A stretch of DNA of 12,277 bases from an uncultured Clostridia bacterium (lineage in GTDB: Bacteria; Bacillota; Clostridia; Lachnospirales; Lachnospiraceae), in NCBI GenBank assembly GCA_946186175.1, contig CAMHMG010000075.1, forward strand, positions 1 through 12,277, given 5' to 3'. The stretch's first letter is position 1. Each line of letters begins with the position of its first letter. This document shows, in pieces, positions 6,085 through 12,277 of this stretch. A program made the position numbers and the translations under genes. The notes beneath the pieces are model-generated. The model saw nothing but the letters and a program-made list of their open reading frames with translations. It did no database searches and was not told where the DNA came from.

Positions 6085-7365
6085 ATGAAGAATTACAGAA
6101 AAACATGGATTATTACCATGGCATTGACAATAATATACCTGGCTGTTTTGCTGGTTCTGAGATCAAGCGTTGTCTTCACGGCAGAGAAGCGATTAGAAGG
6201 AATAGATAAAGCAGGTACAAGCTTTGCTGAATTAGAGATACCAACGGATGTGCGTGTTGTCGGTATCGGTGAGGCAACACACGGCAATCGCGAGTTTCAG
6301 ATAGCAAAACTTAAGGTCCTTAAAAAGGTTGTCGAGGAAGGTGATGGACGTTCTATAGCATTTGAAATGTCGGCAGGAGAAGGTGCCGAGATAAATGATG
6401 CAATTCATGAAAATGTTTCTGATCTTACGGAGCTTGTGAGTAAAACTGATTACCCCATTTATGATACTGAAGAAATCGTAGAACTTCTGACATGGATGAG
6501 GGAGTATAATCAAACAGTGCCATATGAAGAATCACTGATGTTTTATGGCATAGATATGCAGGGCGCCTACAGGTCGATAGATTATCTGAAGTCAAAGGCA
6601 CAAAGTAATCCTAGTCTATTCACCGAAGAAGAGATCAATGTACTTTCAGAAATTGATACCAAAGATGATAAATGTTTAGAATATCGTGATCTGTATGAAG
6701 AGATGTATGACAGGTTTTCCGCTGTGGATAATACGGATGGCAGGCTGCTTGCAATACAGGCAGATGTTATACTTAAGTTCATAGATGCGCCCGATTTTGA
6801 TAAGAGTCAAGACGATTATAGCAATTACAGAGATAAGTCTATGGCTCAGAATCTCAAAAACTACTCGGAGATAGAAGAAAATCGTGGATTTTCCCAGATG
6901 GTCGTAACTGCTCATAATGGGCATGTAATGAGAGGTTCCTCTGATATGGATGATGATGGATCTAATTCTACTATGGGAGAGAGAATAGATCAGATCTTTG
7001 AGGGAAGATATTTCTGTATCGGAACAGAATTCTACAATGCAACAGTCAATATTCATACTGCGGGAACATTTGATGAAAATTACGAAAGAGCAGATCATGA
7101 TTATTGCAGTGATGATATACTTGCATACCAGGCCCGCTTCTTTGATGATGAGAGATACTGTCTTGACTTCACAAAGATCACTGATAAAAACAGTAAGATT
7201 TATAAAATGATACATGGGAAAATGTTCATGGGATTAGTGGGAGAAGGCTATACAGTACTAAATGATATGTATAAGGTCGAGAGAATGAAGATAATTCCTG
7301 CTGACAGATTTGACGCCGTATTGTATTATTATTGCGTAACACCGATTGATCCGATACATTATTAA
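6085..7365 (+). CDS. membrane-anchored erythromycin-esterase family protein
   Basis: Protein of 426 residues. An N-terminal anchor (positive residues 2-6, hydrophobic 8-25) predicts, by the positive-inside rule, that the rest faces outward. The hydrolase domain shows the erythromycin-esterase family motifs: GIGEATHG (60-67, with Glu63 and His66), FEM (93-95, Glu94), YGIDMQG (154-160), YRDKSMA near 248-254 and TAHNGHV (275-281, His277 and His280). The proposed catalytic His and acidic residues are therefore present. Classical Ere enzymes open the macrolide lactone ring in the cytoplasm; many homologues have unknown substrates. The gene lies 19 bases after the second permease, with AAGGGG as ribosome site, and precedes the kinase. 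A role in destroying or sensing the same compound the transporter handles is inferred. Confidence 0.82.
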   Translation: MKNYRKTWIITMALTIIYLAVLLVLRSSVVFTAEKRLEGIDKAGTSFAELEIPTDVRVVGIGEATHGNREFQIAKLKVLKKVVEEGDGRSIAFEMSAGEGAEINDAIHENVSDLTELVSKTDYPIYDTEEIVELLTWMREYNQTVPYEESLMFYGIDMQGAYRSIDYLKSKAQSNPSLFTEEEINVLSEIDTKDDKCLEYRDLYEEMYDRFSAVDNTDGRLLAIQADVILKFIDAPDFDKSQDDYSNYRDKSMAQNLKNYSEIEENRGFSQMVVTAHNGHVMRGSSDMDDDGSNSTMGERIDQIFEGRYFCIGTEFYNATVNIHTAGTFDENYERADHDYCSDDILAYQARFFDDERYCLDFTKITDKNSKIYKMIHGKMFMGLVGEGYTVLNDMYKVERMKIIPADRFDAVLYYYCVTPIDPIHY

Positions 7366-7399
7366 TGCCCGGTAAAATAATCAGAATGGATGGTATGAT

Positions 7400-8284
7400 A
7401 TGCAATATATATTACTGGTAAGCGTAATAATCAATATATTATTGATTACAAAAATTCTTATACTAAGGATATCTATAAAAAATCTTCGCATCGATTATGA
7501 AGAACGTGCCGGTCTTGGGAGCAATACGTTGCTCCGTGTGACCGGCAGGGATCATGAAATGCGAAAGCTTGTCATTTCCATGAATAAGACCTTAGAAAAG
7601 CTACGGGATTCATTTCAACAATATGAACAGGGAGATCAGGAGTTCAAAACTGCGATCACGAATATTACCCATGATCTTAGAACTCCCCTTACATCTATAT
7701 CAGGTTACCTTGAACTTAGTGAGGAGATAAGCAAATCGGATGATCTCAAACGTTATCTGGATATAATCAGGGAAAGAACGGAAACTATGAAAAAACTTAC
7801 AGAAGAACTCTTTGATTACTCCATAATAACTGGCGGTGAGGTGACTGAAGAAAAGAGGGATGTATTCGTTAACCAGGTGCTTGAAGACTGTGTTATGGAC
7901 TTCTATCCTGCATTTATGGAGCGGGGAATTGAGCCTGTTTTAGATATTACAGAGAAACATATAGTCCGGTTCCTCTATCCTTCGTATGTTGAAAGGATAA
8001 TAACGAACCTGCTTAGTAATGCGCTGAAATATAGTGATGGGGATCTGGAAATTACACTTTCTGAAAACGGAAAACTTCGTATTGCCAATTCGGCAAAAGC
8101 ACTTTCAAATGTAGAGGTTAATAAACTATTTAACAGATTCTATACTGTGGAAAATGCAAGGAACAATTCAACAGGACTCGGACTTTCCATTGTGAAGCTG
8201 TTTACGGAGAGAATGGGGTGTAAGCTCGATGCCGGTTACGAGAGCGGCAAGCTTGTGATTGAAATAGATTTCCCTGAAAAATGA
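7400..8284 (+). CDS. short sensor histidine kinase
   Basis: Membrane histidine kinase of 294 residues, the likely partner of the response regulator at 2821-3510. Only one hydrophobic segment (about 3-22) precedes the linker, with no extracellular loop, so there is no recognisable ligand-binding domain. The HisKA dimerisation region carries phospho-acceptor His91 in THDLRTPLT. The ATPase domain has the N box NLLSNALK (203-210) and GLGLSIV (259-265). The first G-box Asp is replaced by Asn (IANSA, 228-232), a variation I have seen in short Gram-positive kinases. It is last in the transporter operon, separated from its regulator by four genes. The ribosome site is weak. Such sensor-poor kinases often read the state of the neighbouring transporter, which fits here but is inferred. 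Confidence 0.9.
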   Translation: MQYILLVSVIINILLITKILILRISIKNLRIDYEERAGLGSNTLLRVTGRDHEMRKLVISMNKTLEKLRDSFQQYEQGDQEFKTAITNITHDLRTPLTSISGYLELSEEISKSDDLKRYLDIIRERTETMKKLTEELFDYSIITGGEVTEEKRDVFVNQVLEDCVMDFYPAFMERGIEPVLDITEKHIVRFLYPSYVERIITNLLSNALKYSDGDLEITLSENGKLRIANSAKALSNVEVNKLFNRFYTVENARNNSTGLGLSIVKLFTERMGCKLDAGYESGKLVIEIDFPEK

Positions 8285-8339
8285 AGGCAATAAAGGTAAT
8301 ATAAGATAGTTGTCTGCTTGAAAAATATGGTTGTTGTAT

Positions 8340-8401
8340 GTGTGAAATTGTGATAAAGTTAATGCAGTTGTATGATTTTATCACAGTTTCATACTTTTTT
8401 T
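8340..8401 (+). terminator. intrinsic terminator of the transporter-kinase operon
   Basis: An 18-bp stem with two G-U wobbles, bases 8340-8357 pairing with 8377-8394, has a 19-base loop and is followed by seven T. It lies 55 bases after the kinase stop and ends the five-gene transcript. Confidence 0.9.
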
Positions 8402-8413
8402 ATGAAAATACAT

Positions 8414-8663
8414 GAGCGCGAAACTCTTTTATACTTTTTTTATTTATGCATATTATATTTATCCAACGCAGACACGTTCTCACTCCGTTGCTCACGTAGC
8501 GGTACTAAATTCGCAGTATCCTGCTCATTAACTACCGACGATCGCATAACTGAGGCCTTGGCGAATTTCATGAGCCTAGTCCGAAGTATACAACGGAAAG
8601 GGTCTGCTTATGGATATTATATAATATGCACAGACAAATATACGTACTATAAGAGTTTCGCTC
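8414..8663. repeat. about 250-bp imperfect palindromic element (MITE-like or structured RNA)
   Basis: The two halves are complementary in ordered blocks: 8414-8428 with 8651-8663 (GAGCGCGAAACTCTT against AAGAGTTTCGCTC, two-base bulge), 8447-8458 with 8619-8630 (12 of 12), 8460-8465 with 8611-8616, 8468-8473 with 8602-8607, 8485-8490 with 8591-8596, and 8507-8514 with 8561-8568 (AAATTCGC/GCGAATTT). Local hairpins also exist: CCGTTGC/GTAGCGG at 8485-8502 and AAGAG/CTCTT at 8651-8665. No transposase and no obvious target-site duplication are seen. A 100-codon frame across it (8372-8674) has no ribosome site or recognisable protein and is not a gene. The 430 bases between the kinase and the methyltransferase hold only this and the terminator. 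Confidence 0.8.
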
Positions 8664-8714
8664 TTCACAATTAGATATTTATAAAAAATATTAGGGAGAG
8701 AATATAACAGATAT

Positions 8715-9881
8715 ATGCAGGAATACGAATTGATTGCCCCTTGTCATTTTGGATTAGAGGCAGTGTTAAAAAGAGAGATAACAGATCATGGATATGAGAT
8801 TGTTGAAGTGTCAGACGGGCGTGTTGTTTTTAAGGGCGATGCGGCTGCGATTGCGAGGGCTAACATATTCATAAGAACTTCCGAAAGAATAATGCTTAAG
8901 GTAGGAAGTTTTAAGGCAGTTACCTTTGATGAGTTGTTTGAAAAGACTAAGGAACTGCCATGGAATGAGTTTTTGCCTAGTGATGCAAAGTTCTGGGTGA
9001 CCAAGGCAACGACCAACAAGTCAAAGCTTTTTTCAAGCTCAGATATCCAGTCTATTGTCAAAAAAGCGATTGTGGAAAAATTAAAGAAGATATACCGCAT
9101 AGGCTGGTTTGAGGAAAATGGTGCCGAGTATCCTATAAGGGTGTTCATTTTCAAAGATATTGTAACGATAGCATTAGATACTTCAGGTATTTCGCTTCAC
9201 AAACGGGGATATCGTCAGCTGGTTGGAAAAGCACCAATATCGGAGACATTAGCGGCAGCACTTATTATGCTCACGCCATGGAATAAGGATAGAATTCTCG
9301 TTGATCCATTTTGCGGAAGTGGAACATTTCCTATTGAAGCGGCAATGATCGGGGCTAATATAGCACCGGGAATGAACAGGGAATTCACTGCCGAGAACTG
9401 GAAGAATATTATACCGAAGAAAATGTGGTATGATGCTGTGACGGAAGCGGAGGACAATATAATCCGTGATGTGAAGATGAGCATTCAGGGTTATGATATA
9501 GATGGTGATATTGTTAAATGTGCTATGCAAAACGCAAGAGAAGCAGGCGTTGAGGAGCATATTCACTTTCAGGCAAGGGATATGAGACATTTGTCAAGCC
9601 CTAAGAAATATGGATTTATAATAACCAATCCACCATATGGTGAACGTCTTGAGGACAAGAAAGAACTGCCGGCTTTGTATAAGGATATTGGCAAGTCGTT
9701 TGATTCATTGGATACCTGGTCGAAGTTCATTATCACTTCTTACGAAGATGCGGAGAAGTACCTTGGGCGTAAGGCAACGAAGAACAGAAAAATATATAAC
9801 GGTATGATCAAATCATATTATTATCAGTATATGGGCCCTAAACCTGCGCTCGAAGTTAGAGCTCGCAAGGCGAGCTCTTAG
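8715..9881 (+). CDS. THUMP-domain 23S rRNA methyltransferase (RlmL/YpsC-like)
   Basis: Cytoplasmic SAM-dependent RNA methyltransferase of 388 residues, related to the N2-guanine methyltransferase half of RlmL and to B. subtilis YpsC. The N-terminal ferredoxin-like and THUMP region (about 1-160) binds RNA. The Rossmann-type methyltransferase domain (about 165-375) has DPFCGSGT (197-204) for SAM binding and the catalytic NPPY (305-308, followed by GER). The length is normal. The start is ATG 8715; the ribosome site AGGGAG (8693-8698) is unusually far, 16 bases, and no closer start was found. The last eleven residues (ALEVRARKASS) are encoded by a 33-bp palindromic repeat and look like an added tail after the family's usual C-terminus. 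Confidence 0.88.
   Translation: MQEYELIAPCHFGLEAVLKREITDHGYEIVEVSDGRVVFKGDAAAIARANIFIRTSERIMLKVGSFKAVTFDELFEKTKELPWNEFLPSDAKFWVTKATTNKSKLFSSSDIQSIVKKAIVEKLKKIYRIGWFEENGAEYPIRVFIFKDIVTIALDTSGISLHKRGYRQLVGKAPISETLAAALIMLTPWNKDRILVDPFCGSGTFPIEAAMIGANIAPGMNREFTAENWKNIIPKKMWYDAVTEAEDNIIRDVKMSIQGYDIDGDIVKCAMQNAREAGVEEHIHFQARDMRHLSSPKKYGFIITNPPYGERLEDKKELPALYKDIGKSFDSLDTWSKFIITSYEDAEKYLGRKATKNRKIYNGMIKSYYYQYMGPKPALEVRARKASS
9845..9877. repeat. 33-bp REP-like palindromic repeat, copy 1
   Basis: Matches 9953-9985 at 32 of 33 bases (only 9863 differs). It contains GAGCTCGC-AAG-GCGAGCTC, a perfect 8-bp hairpin (9859-9877). It lies inside the 3' end of the methyltransferase gene and encodes its last residues. 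No T-run follows, so it is not a normal terminator. Confidence 0.93.
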
Positions 9882-9902
9882 AGAGAGCCAGATGATAGAT
9901 GT

Positions 9903-9939
9903 CCGCAATCGACGAGCATAGTATGCGAAGTCGGAGCGG
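9903..9939. repeat. imperfect hairpin between the 33-bp repeats
   Basis: Nested complementary blocks: CCGC (9903-9906) with GCGG (9936-9939), CGAC (9910-9913) with GTCG (9930-9933), and GCAT (9916-9919) with ATGC (9923-9926). It sits midway between the two 33-bp repeats, making a three-hairpin composite like REP/BIME elements. Confidence 0.6.
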
Positions 9940-9952
9940 AAACAGCGAACCA

Positions 9953-9985
9953 TGCGCTCGAAGTTAGAGCACGCAAGGCGAGCTC
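9953..9985. repeat. 33-bp REP-like palindromic repeat, copy 2
   Basis: Copy of 9845-9877 in the same orientation with one substitution (A at 9971), which puts one A-A mismatch in the 8-bp stem. It ends 23 bases before the rdgB start. The ATG at 9952 that overlaps it is not the rdgB start. Confidence 0.93.
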
Positions 9986-10008
9986 AAATAATAATTAGGA
10001 GAAATATT

Positions 10009-10599
10009 ATGGAAAAACTTATATTTGCAACAGGTAATGAAGGAAAGATGAAAGAGATCCGAATGATTCTCGGGGATCTTGACTATGAGATACTGTCAAT
10101 GAAAGAGGCTGGGATATCTGCCGATATAGTTGAGGATGGAAAGACTTTTGAGGAAAATGCAGAGATCAAGGCTAAGGCTATAAGCAAGATTGCAAACTGT
10201 CTTGTGCTTGCAGATGATTCAGGTCTTGAGGTTGATTACATGGATAAGCAGCCTGGCATTTATTCTGCAAGATGGATGGGCGAGGATACATCCTATGATG
10301 TTAAGAATAATAAGATAATCGAGAATCTTGACGGAGTGCCTGATGAGAATAGGACTGCAAGATTCGTATGTGCCGTTGCTGCAGCATTTCCTGACGGAAG
10401 AGTTATTACCAGACGTGGAACTATCGAGGGAATAATAGGCTATGAGCAGCGTGGAGAGAATGGCTTCGGCTATGACCCCATTTTCTATCTTCCGGAGTAC
10501 GGCAAGACTACAGCAGAATTGTCTCCTGAGGAGAAGAATAAGATAAGTCACAGAGGAAGAGCTTTAGAGCAGATCAAAGAAGAACTGCTGAAGAAATAA
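10009..10599 (+). CDS. rdgB: RdgB/HAM1 non-canonical purine NTP pyrophosphatase
   Basis: Cytoplasmic house-cleaning enzyme of 196 residues. It hydrolyses dITP/ITP and XTP to the monophosphates and pyrophosphate, keeping deaminated purines out of DNA and RNA. Family motifs: FATGNEGK (6-13) for the triphosphate, DDSGLEVD (69-76) with the metal and catalytic Asp, GIYSARW (83-89), NGFGYDPIF (151-159) and SHRGRAL (180-186) for base recognition. The start is ATG 10009, with AGGAG (9997-10001) seven bases upstream and the family's usual N-terminus MEKLIFATGN. An in-frame ATG at 9952 would add 19 residues read from the 33-bp repeat and has no ribosome site. It is followed by a phosphoesterase gene, as in the B. 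subtilis ysnA-ysnB pair. Confidence 0.96.
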   Translation: MEKLIFATGNEGKMKEIRMILGDLDYEILSMKEAGISADIVEDGKTFEENAEIKAKAISKIANCLVLADDSGLEVDYMDKQPGIYSARWMGEDTSYDVKNNKIIENLDGVPDENRTARFVCAVAAAFPDGRVITRRGTIEGIIGYEQRGENGFGYDPIFYLPEYGKTTAELSPEEKNKISHRGRALEQIKEELLKK

Positions 10600-10615
10600 C
10601 GTAGCTTTTAGGTAG

Positions 10616-10638
10616 CATCTCGCATTTACTGCGAGATG
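10616..10638 (+). other. perfect hairpin between rdgB and the phosphoesterase gene
   Basis: CATCTCGCA (10616-10624), loop TTTAC, TGCGAGATG (10630-10638) form a perfect 9-bp stem, but no T-run follows. It may be a weak or Rho-dependent terminator, or an mRNA processing or stabilising structure. The 117-base gap otherwise shows no clear promoter. Confidence 0.55.
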
Positions 10639-10716
10639 TGTACGAAATAACAGAAAAATCCGGGCTTTGGAAGAGTTGGCATGTGTTTGTAAAGGTAGGA
10701 AAGTTGGTAAAGATAT

Positions 10717-11232
10717 ATGCGGATTTTGGTAATCAGTGATTCACATGGAAAAAATGATGATGTTAAACAGGTGATCAAACAGGTCGGAGACATCGATATG
10801 TTCATACATCTTGGTGATGTTGAGCGTGGTGTGGATTACATTAACAGTCTCACAGATGTGGAAAAGCATATTATATCGGGTAATAATGATTATGCGCTGG
10901 ATCTGCCGGCGACGGATTCATTTATGATAGCTGATAAGAAGGTATTCATAACCCATGGTCATAGGTTCTATGTGGGAAGCGGCGTTGAGCGCCTTAGAGA
11001 ATATGCTCTTGAGAATGGATATGATATTGTCATGTATGGGCATACCCATGTGCCGTTTTTGGAGGTGGGAGACAAGGTGACGATACTTAATCCCGGAAGC
11101 ATTTCATATCCGAGACAGGACGGCAGAAAGCATACATTTATGATGATTGATGTGGATCCTAAGGGTGAATTTCACTATAATATAGCCACTTTGAAATCGT
11201 CTCTTCGAGATTATTATGAGGGTTTCTTCTAG
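10717..11232 (+). CDS. YfcE/MJ0936-type metallophosphoesterase (YsnB-like)
   Basis: Small cytoplasmic phosphodiesterase of 171 residues using two metal ions. The ligand set is complete: Asp8 and His10 in SDSHG, Asp34 in HLGDVERG, Asn56 in GNND, His80 in ITHGHRF, and His109 and His111 in YGHTHVP. Characterised members act on model phosphodiesters and their natural substrate is uncertain. The start is ATG 10717. The best ribosome site, AGGA at 10697-10700, is about 16 bases away and no nearer in-frame start exists. The position directly after rdgB matches the B. subtilis order and suggests a shared nucleotide-maintenance role. Confidence 0.92.
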   Translation: MRILVISDSHGKNDDVKQVIKQVGDIDMFIHLGDVERGVDYINSLTDVEKHIISGNNDYALDLPATDSFMIADKKVFITHGHRFYVGSGVERLREYALENGYDIVMYGHTHVPFLEVGDKVTILNPGSISYPRQDGRKHTFMMIDVDPKGEFHYNIATLKSSLRDYYEGFF

Positions 11233-11245
11233 AAAAAGTATGGAT

Positions 11246-11287
11246 GATTGCAAAACTTAAAAATCTTCCTTACTGTGTTTTGCAATC
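11246..11287 (+). other. 11-bp inverted repeat before the rRNA methyltransferase gene
   Basis: GATTGCAAAAC (11246-11256) and GTTTTGCAATC (11277-11287) are perfectly complementary with a 20-base loop. The stem extends with a T-G and an A-T pair. No T-run follows, so it is at best an atypical terminator. Other options are an operator or a leader structure of the downstream gene. Confidence 0.55.
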
Positions 11288-11330
11288 GTTTAGTCAAAAT
11301 AGATAAGAAAATGGATGAGGAAAAGATAGA

Positions 11331-12277
11331 ATGAAAAAAGGTCAGATATGTGAGGGTAAGGTATATAAGTACTCTTTTCCCAATAAAGGTTATGTGAAAA
11401 TTGAGGACAGAGATATATGTGTTAAAGGCGCACTTCTGGGACAGCAGGTGCGTTTTTCTGTTAAGCGTCTGAAAAAAGGTGCAGGAGAGGGAAGACTTCT
11501 TGAAGTAATGGAAAAGTCGGAACTTGAGGATGTAGAGGCACAGTGTCCCCATTTTGGAATGTGTGGAGGATGCGCTTACCAGACATTAAGTTATGAAAAT
11601 CAGCTGCGGTTAAAAGGCGAGCAGGTTAAAAATATCCTTTCAAATGCGATTTTGACTGTGGATAATAATGTGGATAATGTGGATAACGTTGATAAATGGT
11701 GGGAAGGAATCAAACAAAGTCCGGTTACCTGCGCATACCGTAATAAGATGGAATATTCCTTTGGTGACGAGTACAAAGATGGTCCGCTTTCCCTTGGAAT
11801 GCACAGAAAAGGCGGTTTTCATGATATTGTTACTGTGGATAAATGTACGATCGTAGATGATGATTACAATAAGATCATTCGTTTGATCCGTGATTTTTAT
11901 GAGGAAAAAGAAGTACCATTTTACAAGAAGATGCAGCATGTGGGAGTGCTGCGCCATCTTGTTGTCAGACAATCGGCAAGTAATAAGGATATACTAGTCA
12001 ATCTCGTTACGACCACAAGAGATGATCTTTCAGCAACAAATGTGGTTGCGAAAACTGATTTAAGTGATGAATGCATTGACGAAAAACAGCTTGAGCTGTC
12101 ACAAAAATTATACCTGGATGAATTGTGTGAGAAGCTGTTAGCCCTTGATCTTCATGGAAAAATTACGGGAATATTGCACACATGGAATGACAGCCTGTCA
12201 GATGCGGTTGTGCCACAGAATGTAATAACTCTTTATGGCAGGGATTACATTTACGAGGAGATATTGGGACTTAAGTT
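11331..12277 (+). CDS. rlmD: 23S rRNA m5U methyltransferase, RlmD/RumA type (3' end outside window)
   Basis: First 315 codons of an open frame that runs off the window. The product should methylate a uracil in 23S rRNA at C5 using SAM. A TRAM-like RNA-binding domain (about 1-60) is followed by the iron-sulphur cluster motif: Cys72, Cys78 and Cys81 in CPHFGMCGGC, with the fourth ligand probably in DKCTI about 90 residues later. The conserved CAYQTLSYENQLRLK and YRNKMEYSF segments identify the RumA/RlmCD family. The methyltransferase domain with its SAM and catalytic Cys motifs lies beyond 12277. ATG 11331 has GAGGA (11317-11321) nine bases upstream. An Asn/Val/Asp repeat (VDNNVDNVDNVD) interrupts the protein after the cluster motif. 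Which uracil is the target cannot be decided from this part. Confidence 0.9.
   Translation, partial: MKKGQICEGKVYKYSFPNKGYVKIEDRDICVKGALLGQQVRFSVKRLKKGAGEGRLLEVMEKSELEDVEAQCPHFGMCGGCAYQTLSYENQLRLKGEQVKNILSNAILTVDNNVDNVDNVDKWWEGIKQSPVTCAYRNKMEYSFGDEYKDGPLSLGMHRKGGFHDIVTVDKCTIVDDDYNKIIRLIRDFYEEKEVPFYKKMQHVGVLRHLVVRQSASNKDILVNLVTTTRDDLSATNVVAKTDLSDECIDEKQLELSQKLYLDELCEKLLALDLHGKITGILHTWNDSLSDAVVPQNVITLYGRDYIYEEILGLK
11658..11696 (+). repeat. 9-bp microrepeat inside the rRNA methyltransferase gene
   Basis: GTGGATAAT (11658-11666), an extra AAT, GTGGATAAT (11670-11678), GTGGATAAC (11679-11687) and GTTGATAAA (11688-11696) are in-frame repeats encoding Val-Asp-Asn units. They lie between conserved segments, where relatives are expected to have a loop of variable length. 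Confidence 0.8.

Noticed and set aside
6676..7215. 179-codon open frame on the - strand
   Set aside because: It lies wholly within the erythromycin-esterase-like gene, has no recognisable domain and no ribosome site, and is the longest of several antisense shadows.
8620..8625. TATAAT as -10 box for the THUMP methyltransferase gene
   Set aside because: It lies within a 14-base AT palindrome and no -35 hexamer is found at a suitable distance.
8372..8674. 100-codon open frame on the + strand
   Set aside because: It starts inside the terminator stem, has no ribosome site, matches no family and lies over the long palindrome, whose structure explains the region better.
9952..10008. Longer form of rdgB starting at ATG 9952
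   Set aside because: The extra residues come from a repeat, there is no ribosome site before it, and ATG 10009 has a well-placed AGGAG and the usual family N-terminus.
10616..10638. Standard intrinsic terminator after rdgB
   Set aside because: The 9-bp stem is perfect but no T-run follows, so it was listed only as a hairpin.

Overview
The window looks like chromosome from an AT-rich low-GC Gram-positive bacterium (Bacillota, class Clostridia; a Lachnospiraceae-type genome is my best guess). The evidence is a perfect CIRCE/HrcA operator, AGGAGG-type ribosome binding sites, sigma-A-like promoters, U-tract terminators, and neighbouring RdgB and YsnB-type phosphoesterase genes, an order also known from Bacillus subtilis (ysnA-ysnB). 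All confident genes are on the + strand. No tRNA, rRNA, CRISPR array or transposase gene was found.

Region 1 (1-2720) is a small heat-shock locus interrupted by a foreign-looking unit. An hsp20 gene with a CIRCE operator and its own terminator is followed by a AAA/DUF4143-type ATPase gene. A second, 97 % identical copy of the last 64 codons of hsp20 plus its terminator follows (256 bp, 7 mismatches). The ATPase therefore lies between two copies of the hsp20 3' end, and the second copy is a pseudogene that also supplies the ATPase with a terminator. The ATPase promoter is bracketed by two perfect 37-bp repeats, each with a hairpin core.

Region 2 (2721-8401) is a self-contained sensing and export cassette. 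It encodes an OmpR-family response regulator, an ABC ATPase, two ABC-2-type membrane subunits, a membrane-anchored erythromycin-esterase-like protein predicted to face outward, and a short histidine kinase with almost no sensor domain. The response regulator has its own promoter and terminator. The other five genes form one tight operon ending in an 18-bp-stem terminator. TCTTGACA repeats at the regulator-operon junction are candidate control sites. The likely theme is detection and removal or detoxification of an envelope-active or macrolide-like compound, but the substrate cannot be read from sequence.

Region 3 (8402-8714) holds no convincing gene. It contains a ~250-bp imperfect palindrome whose arms match in ordered blocks over most of its length, like a MITE or a long structured RNA.

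Region 4 (8715-12277) is housekeeping. It encodes a THUMP-type 23S rRNA methyltransferase (RlmL/YpsC-like), RdgB (non-canonical NTP pyrophosphatase), a YfcE/MJ0936-type metallophosphoesterase, and the first 315 codons of an RlmD/RumA-type 23S rRNA m5U methyltransferase that runs off the window. Between the first two is a REP-like composite of two 33-bp hairpin repeats around a third hairpin. One repeat forms the C-terminal tail of the methyltransferase, and the other creates a false upstream start for rdgB.
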